Positions 1 through 6,848 of a stretch of DNA of 14,080 nt are shown piece by piece. Below the pieces are notes generated by a model, which saw only the letters and a list, made by a program, of their open reading frames with translations, made no database searches and was not told the DNA's origin. How positions within the stretch are numbered: the first letter of the stretch is position 1; every line of letters starts with the position of its first letter. The DNA comes from Verrucomicrobiaceae bacterium (lineage in GTDB: Bacteria; Verrucomicrobiota; Verrucomicrobiae; Verrucomicrobiales; Akkermansiaceae), in the NCBI GenBank assembly GCA_947372405.1, contig CANBTO010000069.1:1-14080 (forward strand), in the 5' to 3' direction. The position numbers and the translations under genes are program-made.

Positions 1-1222
1 TGCTGTTATCCATCCTGGCCCACTCCGCGCCCGCCATGAGCTTTAACTTGTCGCCGTAGATGAAGTATTGCACGCCGCCGTAAACGGAGTTGTATGCGTC
101 GCCACGGCCCTTGTTTCCCGCAACGTTCCGTTCGTAGCGTGTTTGATCGACCACGCCGAGCGGACCCGTGCTGTTCGCGTAGGAATAGCGTCCAACGAGT
201 TGCAGGGTTTTAGGTATGATGTCATAAGTTGGTTCGATGAAGAATCCGAACACGTCGCTATTGTCACCGTCACCACCGCTGGCGAAATAGCTTTCCAGAA
301 CGACGGAGGAATAACCTTCCTTGACCCAGAATGTCGTCGAGACGATGTCGTCGTATTTGCCAAGCACCAGGTCCTGCGCGTCACGTTCGCTATGAAGCCA
401 GTCGAGTCTCAGGTCCGCTTTTTCGAGATTCAGCATGTGCTTGAAATCATATCCCACGCCCAGCGAGTAGGAGACGCCCGCGTTGAAGTCGCCGAACTCG
501 CCGTCGCCCCAGGCTCCGGAAGAAATCTTGGTGACGGGATCCGCGGTCGTGGAGGGGGTTGAGTTGGAATAGACACCGGCACGCCAGGAGAAATCATCCG
601 TTGTGCCCTCCACGGTCAGTCCCGCGGCCCGGTTGATTCCCAGTTGGTTGAAGATCTGCGAGCGCTCGAAGGTGGGCTGTGTGTTGGTGGATTCGAGCCA
701 GTCATACTGGGCGATGAGCGGTTTGGTCTTGCCTGCGGTGATGCTGAGCCAGGAATTGGGTTTCCAGCGCAGGTAGGCATCGACGAGGCCGTCGTAGAAG
801 TCGTCGAATCCATCGTTGCTCTGGAAGTCCACGCGGGCTTCGAGCTTTTTATCGAGGAGCTTGGCGTCGAATCCAAAGCGTGAACGGCGGTCCTCCCAGT
901 CACTTTGGCTTCCATGGCTGTCATCCACGCTCCAGTATTGGCCTTGATAGCGGCCGCGGAGTTTGAATTCTTCGAGTATGGGATTCATGTCGTCTTTGTA
1001 GAGGGTTGCGTAGCTCCAGATCTTGTCGAAGGTGCTGGGTTCCACGAATTCGGTGACGCCATTCTCGTTTGCAGCATGAGCGGGATACGAGACCAGCAAG
1101 GCGAGTACGGCGGCGCGTGGAAGGCGGAGGTTGATGACGATGGCGGCGGATTTGCGCGCGCCCTTCGGGTTGTTAGGTTCTGTGATTCGGATTTCGGTTC
1201 TATGCTTTTGTTTTGGTTTCAT
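1..1222 (-). CDS. Phosphate-selective-type porin (OprO/OprP family), C-terminus cut by window edge
   Basis: Reading the minus strand from the ATG at 1222 gives 407 codons without a stop up to the left edge, so the gene is 3'-truncated by the window. The first 50 residues form a signal peptide with an unusually long basic n-region, then LPRAAVLALLVSYPAHA with likely cleavage after AHA. The mature part alternates aromatic and charged residues as outer-membrane beta-strands do (YLRWKPNSWLSITAGKTKP, SWRAGVYSNS, VQYFIYGDKLKLMAGAEW). The LxAGKxKP pattern and Tyr/Trp-rich strands match the phosphate-selective porin O/P family. These trimeric outer-membrane channels pass anions. The gene follows the Rrf2 and yezD-like genes on the same strand, so sulfate or another oxyanion is a plausible substrate, but this is inference. 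No other ATG, GTG or TTG fits before the signal-peptide core, which fixes the start. Family is fairly sure, substrate unknown. Confidence 0.85.
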   Translation of the reverse strand, partial: MKPKQKHRTEIRITEPNNPKGARKSAAIVINLRLPRAAVLALLVSYPAHAANENGVTEFVEPSTFDKIWSYATLYKDDMNPILEEFKLRGRYQGQYWSVDDSHGSQSDWEDRRSRFGFDAKLLDKKLEARVDFQSNDGFDDFYDGLVDAYLRWKPNSWLSITAGKTKPLIAQYDWLESTNTQPTFERSQIFNQLGINRAAGLTVEGTTDDFSWRAGVYSNSTPSTTADPVTKISSGAWGDGEFGDFNAGVSYSLGVGYDFKHMLNLEKADLRLDWLHSERDAQDLVLGKYDDIVSTTFWVKEGYSSVVLESYFASGGDGDNSDVFGFFIEPTYDIIPKTLQLVGRYSYANSTGPLGVVDQTRYERNVAGNKGRGDAYNSVYGGVQYFIYGDKLKLMAGAEWARMDNS

Positions 1223-1337
1223 GTTTTCTGCGTAGCGTCCGCGTCCGGTGTTCCGGTGGGCTTTCGCAGTTATGGTTTCTGAGGAGCTCCCGTGGTAAGG
1301 TGGGCTCGTGGGCGAGATATGTGTTCGGGATGGTGAA

Positions 1338-1448
1338 ATAAAAAAGAGACCGACCGGTTGCGGAGGATGCCAAAGCACGTGCCATGACGTGAAGACGCCT
1401 GACTTGTATCGTGCTCCTGGTTTCCTCCGGTGGTCCGGTCGGTCTCTT
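1338..1448 (-). ncRNA. Nested long-hairpin RNA with terminator-like end, between yezD and the porin
   Basis: A perfect 14-bp inverted repeat (AAGAGACCGACCGG at 1344-1357, its complement at 1435-1448) closes about 77 nt that pair further on the minus strand. P2 is CGGAGGA/TCCTCCG (1429-1423 with 1367-1361). P3 is AGCACG/CGTGCT plus CCA/TGG (1420-1410 with 1379-1370). P4 is GGCGT/ACGTC with a CUUC loop (1399-1386). All four helices are nested into one rod with internal loops, the largest being 10 nt against 6 nt below P4. On the minus strand the closing helix runs straight into a U-run (CTCTTTTTTATTTC). On the plus strand no T-run follows, so the minus-strand reading is preferred. It could be a long terminator, an attenuator or riboswitch for the porin, or a small RNA. 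It fits no riboswitch consensus I know. Confidence 0.55.
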
Positions 1449-1491
1449 GGAGTTGTGTCTGCGGGCTGTGGCCCGTTGATTGCTGGAGATG

Positions 1492-1692
1492 TTATTTTCG
1501 ATTGCCTGCCGTTTCGTCACGTGGTGCGACGAAGCGGGTTTTCTCGATGCTTTCGACCTGGGTCACACGTCCGTCGTGGACGGTGATCTGAACCGAGCCA
1601 AAGCGGAGATTGGCCACATTCTGGCGAACGACTTCGAGCCAGTCGGTCGCGGAACCGTCAGTGGATGCTTGTTCAGAGGTGATCGCTTTCAT
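1492..1692 (-). CDS. YezD family small protein (DUF2292)
   Basis: This is a 66-residue protein. Its core, DWLEVVRQNVANLRFGSVQI followed by TVHDGRVTQVESIEKTRF, is the typical YezD/DUF2292 pattern: a short helix, then a beta-hairpin with GSVQIxxHDGxVxQIExxEK. Members are 50-70 residues and of unknown biochemical role. In other bacteria they are encoded with sulfur-assimilation genes. I chose the ATG at 1692 because an AGGA lies five bases upstream and the family-like sequence begins shortly after. A longer reading from 1743 adds residues that only shadow the upstream gene. The start overlaps the 3' end of the Rrf2 gene by 20 bases, which implies cotranscription and probably translational coupling. 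The hairpin RNA starts about 44 bases after the stop. Family assignment is confident, function unknown. Confidence 0.85.
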   Translation of the reverse strand: MKAITSEQASTDGSATDWLEVVRQNVANLRFGSVQITVHDGRVTQVESIEKTRFVAPRDETAGNRK

Positions 1693-2263
1693 TGGGATCC
1701 TGGGTGAGAACTGCGAGTTGTGAGAGGCCTGCGAGAAATCCATCCGCAGGATCGGCCTTGCGTTTCGGTGTCGGGATTTTCGCGTGCGGTGAATCGGGGT
1801 GCGCGAATGGCGGAGCGATTCCGTCCCGGCGCATCTTGCGGAGAGTGACTTCCACGACCTGAGCGATGCTGTAGCGGTCGAGGATGTTGGCGATGGCGTT
1901 GCGTACGTCGATCATCAGCATGCGCAGGCCGCAGTGGTCTTCATCCGGGCAGGTGCAGGGTTGATAGGCGTTTTCGCTGGCGCAACAGATCGGAGCAAGG
2001 CGGCCGTCCACCAGACGGATGAGTTCGCCGACGCCGATCTGGTCGGCCGGCTTGGCGAGCGAGTAGCCGCCGAATTTGCCGCGGTGGGTTTCCACGATGC
2101 CCGCTTCGCGAAGCTCCTGGAGGATCCGTTCGATGAATTTCAGTGGCAGGCGGTTGGCTTCGGCGAGTTCGGCACCGGACACCGTGCCTCTTCCGACCTC
2201 GGCGGCGATGCCGAGATTGATGGAAGCGCGGAGCGCGTATTCAGCTTTTTTCGAAAGGTGCAT
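1673..2263 (-). CDS. Rrf2 family transcriptional regulator with Cys cluster
   Basis: This 196-residue protein opens MHLSKKAEYALRASINLG, followed by a winged helix (LPLKFIERILQELREAGIVE, then RGKFGGYSLAKP), the Rrf2/IscR/CymR signature. Residues 92-111 hold five cysteines (C93, C94, C103, C105, C111), where IscR and NsrR carry their iron-sulfur ligands, but the spacing (C-x8-C-x-C-x5-C counted from C94) differs from the C-x5-C-x5-C of IscR. A metal or Fe-S cluster or thiol sensing is therefore likely but unproven. The tail after about residue 150 is Pro/Lys-rich and longer than in most family members, and its end overlaps the yezD-like gene. As the first gene of the operon it probably controls itself, yezD and possibly the porin. 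A candidate operator lies at 2329-2341. By genome context, a regulator of sulfur or anion uptake is most likely. Confidence 0.9.
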   Translation of the reverse strand: MHLSKKAEYALRASINLGIAAEVGRGTVSGAELAEANRLPLKFIERILQELREAGIVETHRGKFGGYSLAKPADQIGVGELIRLVDGRLAPICCASENAYQPCTCPDEDHCGLRMLMIDVRNAIANILDRYSIAQVVEVTLRKMRRDGIAPPFAHPDSPHAKIPTPKRKADPADGFLAGLSQLAVLTQDPNESDHL

Positions 2264-2595
2264 TCGTTTAACTGGATAAAGCGGTATGGTATAGGGTGGG
2301 TGCCCGGCAAGGAAAAAATTTGGCGGGCAGGAAATATTCCTAAAACGTTGATATCCAAAACAAAAAGCTCATATGCGGACCATGGGTTAGTGCTGGTAGG
2401 CGCATTAAGTAAACGTCTGATGGTAGTCCCAGATAGGGATTCGATCTCCGCCCACTAAAACAGCGATGAAACATCGTGGAAACCCCGGTTAGGCAGACTT
2501 CGGCGCAACATAAGAGCGTGGCTGAATGATCCGGTGGGACTTCGACGTATCCGCATAACTTATTTTTCGGTCTCGGCCGACAACCTCATCAACCC
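2264..2595. other. Divergent intergenic region between the Rrf2 and fucosidase genes
   Basis: These 332 bases carry the promoters of two divergent genes and no convincing ORF. Visible structure includes an imperfect stem, TGCCCG-g-CAA with TTG-g-CGGGCA (2301-2329), a perfect palindrome AGGAAATATTCCT (2329-2341), and a small hairpin CGATG-AAA-CATCG near 2464. The part around 2270-2460 is clearly more AT-rich than the flanking genes, as expected for promoter DNA. I found no sigma-70 hexamer pair good enough to call for either gene. Confidence 0.6.
2329..2341. promoter_or_regulatory. Candidate operator palindrome upstream of the Rrf2 gene
   Basis: AGGAA-ATA-TTCCT is a perfect inverted repeat 66 bases upstream of the Rrf2 start, directly abutting an imperfect GC-rich stem at 2301-2329. 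Rrf2 proteins bind as dimers to short palindromes near their own promoters, so this is a reasonable autoregulatory site. That it is bound by this regulator is inference from position only. Confidence 0.35.
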
Positions 2596-4335
2596 ATGAA
2601 AAGACAAACGAGCGCCATGTTGTTGGCCCTGCTGCCATTTTGTTCCTCACTGCTGGCACAGGATATTGGTTCACCTGCTGGAGAAGCACCCCGCATGAAA
2701 TGGTTCAAGGAGGCCCGTTTCGGCATGTTCATTCATTGGGGCGTCTATTCGGTGCCCGCAGGCGAGTGGCAGGGCAAGCCGATCGGCGGGATTGGCGAGT
2801 GGATCATGAAGAACGGGAAAATTCCAAGCGCGGATTACAAGGCATTCGCCAAGGATTTCACGGCGGCGAAATTCGATCCCGCCTCCTGGGCGAAGCTCGC
2901 GAAGACGGCTGGCATGAAGTATGTCGTCATTACCTCCAAACATCATGACGGTTTCGCGCTTTACGACTCGAAGGTGACCGACTGGGACGTGATGAACTCG
3001 GGCGCGAAACGGGACCTTCTCGCACCGCTCTCCGAAGCGGTGCGCGCCGAGGGACTGAAGTTCGGTTTGTATTACTCGCAGGCGCAGGACTGGAACCATC
3101 CCGGCGGAGGCAAATACGGCGGCAAGGGCTGGGATCCCGCGCAGGACGGGGATTACGACCACTATCTGCAGACCGTCGCGCTGCCGCAGGTGAAGGAAAT
3201 CGTCGCCAACTACCAACCTTCCGTCCTCTGGTGGGACACGCCGGTGGACATGACACCAGAGCGCGTCAAGCCCTTCGCCGATTTCATGGCGCAGCATCCG
3301 GACATCATCAACAACAACCGTCTCGGCAAGGGATTCGAGGGAGACACCATGACGCCCGAACAGAACATTCCGCCGCGTGGTTATCCCGGCAAGATGTTCG
3401 AGGTCTGCATGACGATGAACAACACATGGGGATACAAGAAAGACGACCACAACTGGAAAAGCACGCGCCAGCTTCTCCGCAATCTATCAGATATCGCCAG
3501 CAAGGGAGGGAACTTCCTGCTCAACGTGGGTCCCACCCGCGAGGGCGTGATTCCGCCGGAAAGTGTGGAGCGCCTGCAGGCCGTCGGCCGCTGGATGGAT
3601 GTGAACGGCGAGGCCATCCACGCCACCGAGGCCGGGCCGTTTGCGCGCCGTCTGTCGTGGGGCCGGGTAACCAGCAAGTCCAACGGCCAGGGTGGGACCA
3701 CGCTTTATCTGCATGTTTGGGAATGGCCGGCCGATGGCAACATCCTGCTGCCCACCGTCAAACAAACGCCCGTATCGGCGAAGATGCTCAAGGGCGGCGC
3801 TGCAGCGACCGCGGAAAGCACCGCCGATGGTGTCGTTGTCCATCTGCCGGGCGCAGCGACGGATCCAGACGTATCTGTCGTCCGTCTTGACTTCGCCGGA
3901 CCGGTCACGGTCACGCAGGCGGCGTTCATCGAACCCGCGGCCGACGGCAGCGTGACCTTTGGTCCGGCGGATGCGGACGCCCATGGCAGCTATGATGGAA
4001 ACATCCAGTTGCGCGGCACGGGAGCGGACGCCTATCTGACGGACTGGAAGAATCCGGATTGGCGTCTCGAATACCAGCTCAAGACCGCGAAAGCGGGGAA
4101 ATGGAGTGTCGAGGCCGAAGTCGCCGCGCCTGCTCCGGTGAAGCTCGGCCTGAAGGTGGGCAAAACGGTGACCCCGGTCACGCTCGAGGCCACCGGCCCG
4201 GGCCTGACATGGAAGACCGTCTCACTCGGTAGCATCGATCTTCCCGCCGGAGAAACCGGCTTCGTGATGAACGGCGCGAAGGAAAACTGGAAGGGCGTGA
4301 ACCTCCGCAAGGTGAAGCTGGTTCCCGTTCCGTGA
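2596..4335 (+). CDS. Secreted alpha-L-fucosidase, glycoside hydrolase family 29
   Basis: This 579-residue enzyme would release fucose from glycan ends. A Sec signal peptide (MKRQTSAMLLALLPFCSSLLA) is followed by the GH29 barrel. Family landmarks are WFKEARFGMFIHWGVYSVP (residues 36-54), YVVITSKHHDGFALYDS (109-125), GLKFGLYYSQ (153-162), the nucleophile region SVLWWDTPVD with Asp214, and GGNFLLNVGPTREGVIPP (304-321). Residues of about 345-435 form the usual C-terminal beta-sandwich. A further beta-rich domain of about 125 residues (455-579, ending WKGVNLRKVKLVPVP) lies beyond the minimal GH29 length and may bind carbohydrate. The ATG at 2596 directly precedes the signal peptide. No gene partner lies on the same strand. 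The next gene converges with a 15-bp gap. The fucosylated substrate cannot be told from the sequence. Confidence 0.93.
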   Translation: MKRQTSAMLLALLPFCSSLLAQDIGSPAGEAPRMKWFKEARFGMFIHWGVYSVPAGEWQGKPIGGIGEWIMKNGKIPSADYKAFAKDFTAAKFDPASWAKLAKTAGMKYVVITSKHHDGFALYDSKVTDWDVMNSGAKRDLLAPLSEAVRAEGLKFGLYYSQAQDWNHPGGGKYGGKGWDPAQDGDYDHYLQTVALPQVKEIVANYQPSVLWWDTPVDMTPERVKPFADFMAQHPDIINNNRLGKGFEGDTMTPEQNIPPRGYPGKMFEVCMTMNNTWGYKKDDHNWKSTRQLLRNLSDIASKGGNFLLNVGPTREGVIPPESVERLQAVGRWMDVNGEAIHATEAGPFARRLSWGRVTSKSNGQGGTTLYLHVWEWPADGNILLPTVKQTPVSAKMLKGGAAATAESTADGVVVHLPGAATDPDVSVVRLDFAGPVTVTQAAFIEPAADGSVTFGPADADAHGSYDGNIQLRGTGADAYLTDWKNPDWRLEYQLKTAKAGKWSVEAEVAAPAPVKLGLKVGKTVTPVTLEATGPGLTWKTVSLGSIDLPAGETGFVMNGAKENWKGVNLRKVKLVPVP

Positions 4336-4350
4336 CACATCCGGATGCCA

Positions 4351-6270
4351 TCACCTGCCGTCGTTTTTCGCGTCGGCGGCGACAGGTATGGCGTCGTCAG
4401 CCGGCATGATTTCCCGCACGAGGCGTTTGATTCCCTCTTCTGCGAACTTGCTCTGCGGGTGGATGCTGCGTGCCTTGAGATACCATGAAAGCGCGGAGCC
4501 GGTTTGTTTTTCGCTGCGGGTCTCGAACTCGTGTGCCTTGGTAAGCGCCTTGGTGAAGTCCGCGACCTTCGAGGATAACAACTCGATCTCACGTCCGAGT
4601 TTCGGATCATCGGGAAATTGTTCGCGCAGTTCGGCGAGTTGTTCCCACGCGGCGTAGCTCTGTCCGACCTTGCTGAATTCGGAGGCCTTGCCGAGGGCGG
4701 TTTCGATTTTCGTGAGGTTGGTGATGATCTGTTTGAAGGCATCCTCGCGCTTGGCGTCGCCCTGGATGGCGGGCGCGATCTCATACTGACGGCGGGCGAT
4801 TTCCCGGAAATTTTTTTCACTGAGAAGACGGTCGAAATCATTGCGGAGCGCCACCAAGCCGCCGGATTGGCTGATGAGGTTGCGGAATTCGACGAGCTTC
4901 GGATTGGTGGGCCAGATCTCGGTGGCGGCCTTGATCTTCTCGGCGGCCTTGTCGCTTTCCCTGGCTAACAGATGTGCCTTGGCCTCCTCGATGGCGAGGT
5001 CCGAAGCAAGGGTGTAGGCGGCGATGGCGCTGTCCACCTTGGACGAAGGGAAGTCCTTCGCGGCTTTCTTGAGCCGGTCTGCGAGTTCCTTGGTCTTGGT
5101 GTAATCGCGGGCCTGAAGGGTGCCGTAGAGTTCGTGCAGGTCACGAACATAACTTGCGATGCGGAGTTTCTTGTCGAGTGGCAGCGTGGCGACCGGCCCG
5201 AGATATTCGCCGAGCGCGTAGGCTTCCATCAACCGTTGCGACGCGGAGTGGAGTTCGTCACGCGAGAGCATGAGGTCGAAGGCCTCGACGTATTTGGTGA
5301 CTTCGCGGATCGCCTCGTTGGAGAGGGAATCGAGCGAGGAAACGGTGGGATTCACACCGACGGATTCGGTGAAGAGCTTGGAGACGTCCGAGTTCTTGTC
5401 CACGCGCAGGGTGGAGTCCCCGTCCTTCCAGATCTGGTTGTAGAAACGGGCGGCCATCAGCACGTGTTCGTAGCGGCGCTCGACGAACCACTGGATCATG
5501 GTGACCTGGTATTGGGCTTTGGTTCTCAGAGTTTCGGCTTCGGTGCGGACGATGTTGGCCTTTTTCAAGGCTTCGATTTCCGCGATGCGGCGCAGCGTGT
5601 CCGCGTATTTGAGCGAGTTGTTGCCGGTGCCGGGCGTCTGGTTGTTCTGCGCGCCGCCGCCCTTGGCGCCCTTGGGGACAGGGGCTTGTGGGAGAGGCTT
5701 GTCATGTTCGTGACGGGCGTTCCAGTCGCCGTCCGAGATGATGGATTTTTTTTCCTGCTCCATCGTCAGGTTGAGTTTGCTCAGGCCGTTGACGTCCTGT
5801 TTGGCGAGCATGGCGACATAGATGGCCTCGGCGAGCGAGCCGCAGAGATTGGCGTCTCCCGGATACGACGAGGCGGTGGGCAGCAGCTTGAACGCGGAGT
5901 AGAGATCCGGGCCACCGGTGCGGAACGGGGAAATCGTCGCGAGGATTTCCGCGATGATCTTCCGGTAGTTGGCGGCGGCCTCGTCGCTCTCCGGCGGCTG
6001 GCTGAGAAATTTTTCAAAGCGCGCCTTGAGCAGGCGGTTGTCGCCTAACGGAATATTGACTCCACCGACGGTGATGGTTTCCGCGGATGGATCGAGCATC
6101 GGGATTTCCTGACCCAGTGGCCCGGTGGCCGGTTGCTTGGCCGGAGCAGCGGCGGTGTCCTGCGGGGGTGGCGTTGGATTGGCGGGCTGGACCGGTGCCG
6201 CGGGCGGCGTGTAAACTTGTGCATGGGCGACGCCCGCGAGCAGAAGGGGAAGGAAAATCCTGGCTTTCAT
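4351..6270 (-). CDS. Exported helical repeat-like protein of unknown function
   Basis: This 639-residue protein begins MKARIFLPLLLAGVAHAQVY, a clean signal peptide with cleavage after AHA. A Pro/Ala-rich stretch follows (about residues 18-55). The rest is mostly charged alpha-helix with segments resembling TPR units, such as YAAWEQLAELREQFPDDPKL and SALSWYLKARSIHPQSKFAE near the C-terminus. A Gly/Asn/Gln-rich linker lies near residue 200. I do not recognise the family. I chose the ATG at 6270 over the upstream one at 6330 because only this one places the signal peptide at the N-terminus, and the first 20 residues of the longer form overlap the preceding gene. It starts 19 bases after the stop of the upstream gene, so the two are probably one operon. 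A periplasmic scaffolding or assembly role is possible but speculative. Confidence 0.75.
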   Translation of the reverse strand: MKARIFLPLLLAGVAHAQVYTPPAAPVQPANPTPPPQDTAAAPAKQPATGPLGQEIPMLDPSAETITVGGVNIPLGDNRLLKARFEKFLSQPPESDEAAANYRKIIAEILATISPFRTGGPDLYSAFKLLPTASSYPGDANLCGSLAEAIYVAMLAKQDVNGLSKLNLTMEQEKKSIISDGDWNARHEHDKPLPQAPVPKGAKGGGAQNNQTPGTGNNSLKYADTLRRIAEIEALKKANIVRTEAETLRTKAQYQVTMIQWFVERRYEHVLMAARFYNQIWKDGDSTLRVDKNSDVSKLFTESVGVNPTVSSLDSLSNEAIREVTKYVEAFDLMLSRDELHSASQRLMEAYALGEYLGPVATLPLDKKLRIASYVRDLHELYGTLQARDYTKTKELADRLKKAAKDFPSSKVDSAIAAYTLASDLAIEEAKAHLLARESDKAAEKIKAATEIWPTNPKLVEFRNLISQSGGLVALRNDFDRLLSEKNFREIARRQYEIAPAIQGDAKREDAFKQIITNLTKIETALGKASEFSKVGQSYAAWEQLAELREQFPDDPKLGREIELLSSKVADFTKALTKAHEFETRSEKQTGSALSWYLKARSIHPQSKFAEEGIKRLVREIMPADDAIPVAADAKNDGR

Positions 6271-6289
6271 GAATCGGTGGGGCGTTGAA

Positions 6290-6694
6290 TCAAAGGCGCT
6301 CGATGCCGGTGGCGACGGCGCGGCCGCCATTCTGGATTTTCACCAGGAAGGCGTATTTCTGTTTGGTGTCGATGTTGAGCTTGTTGAACTCCGGCGGGAT
6401 TTCGATTCCGATGAACTGGTCGCCACCAGGGGTATCGACGCGCAGGCTGACCAATTGGCCGCGGTTGGTGGTCCATTGGAGTTTCTCGTCGATCTGGCCG
6501 CGGACGACGTAAGTGCCGCCACGCAGACTGTTGCCGCTTTCCAGAAACTCCTCGATATTGAGCTTTGCGGCGTCCCCGAACGAGGATGACTTCCGGTTGA
6601 TCACGGCACGGCCTGCGAAGATGGCCACCACGATGGCGGCGGCGGCACCAAGGATGATGCCGGGATTGAGACTGGAGCTAGCGCGGCGGGCCAT
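6290..6694 (-). CDS. Small membrane-anchored beta-rich protein of unknown function
   Basis: This 134-residue protein has a short basic N-terminus (MARRASSSLNP), one transmembrane helix (about residues 12-30, IILGAAAAIVVAIFAGRAV), and a soluble domain of about 100 residues. That domain has alternating beta-strands (TYVVRGQIDEKLQW, GQLVSLRVDT, QKYAFLVKI), which suggests an OB-like barrel, but no family is recognised. It precedes the exported 639-residue protein by 19 bases on the same strand, so both probably act together at the cell envelope. No good ribosome binding site precedes the ATG. The start is supported by the position of the transmembrane helix. Confidence 0.7.
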   Translation of the reverse strand: MARRASSSLNPGIILGAAAAIVVAIFAGRAVINRKSSSFGDAAKLNIEEFLESGNSLRGGTYVVRGQIDEKLQWTTNRGQLVSLRVDTPGGDQFIGIEIPPEFNKLNIDTKQKYAFLVKIQNGGRAVATGIERL

Positions 6695-6714
6695 GTGAGG
6701 TGAAAGCTGAAATT

Positions 6715-6820
6715 CTGAAATGCGGAAAAGCTGAAGGAAGAGGTGTTTCCGGACTCAAGATGGCAAGGGAGCGGGAAAAATCGAGAGGAAAGCCGGACTG
6801 CGATGATTTCGGCATTTCAG
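6715..6820. repeat. Intergenic inverted repeat pair (CTGAAATGCGGAAA type)
   Basis: CTGAAATGCGGAAA (6715-6728) and the complement of CTGAAATGCCGAAA (6807-6820) face each other with one mismatch in 14. The left copy sits in a locally repetitive stretch with several further CTGAA units. The pair fills most of the 154-bp gap between two minus-strand genes. It may be a degenerate dispersed repeat rather than a functional site. Confidence 0.4.
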
Positions 6821-6848
6821 CGGTTCCTCATTCCGGCTCTCGCCTCTC

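Noticed and set aside
68..562. Plus-strand open frame of 164 codons
   Set aside because: It is the antisense shadow of the porin gene, whose minus-strand translation has a signal peptide and outer-membrane strand pattern.
1344..1448. Hairpin RNA as signal recognition particle (4.5S) RNA
   Set aside because: The rod shape and a GUCAGG near the tip are similar, but the GGAA tetraloop and the conserved AGCAG on the 3' side are missing.
1344..1448. Hairpin RNA as a SAM-I or cobalamin riboswitch
   Set aside because: The GCAACC near the 3' side is suggestive, but the ordered SAM-I core and the cobalamin GCCACTG box are absent.
2428..2456. tRNA- or tmRNA-like 3' fragment (GGGATTCGATCTCC followed by GCCCACTA)
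   Set aside because: The T-arm would have only about three good pairs, there is no CCA end and no matching acceptor strand.
1799..2458. Long plus-strand frame of 219 codons
   Set aside because: It is antisense to the Rrf2 gene, and its translation has no family features.
2671..3450. Minus-strand frame of 259 codons within the fucosidase
   Set aside because: The sense strand is unmistakably GH29. The antisense frame reflects GC-rich codon usage.
4972..6048. Plus-strand frame of 358 codons
   Set aside because: It is antisense to the exported 639-residue protein, which has a signal peptide. The plus frame is Gly/Val/Asp-rich, as shadows are.
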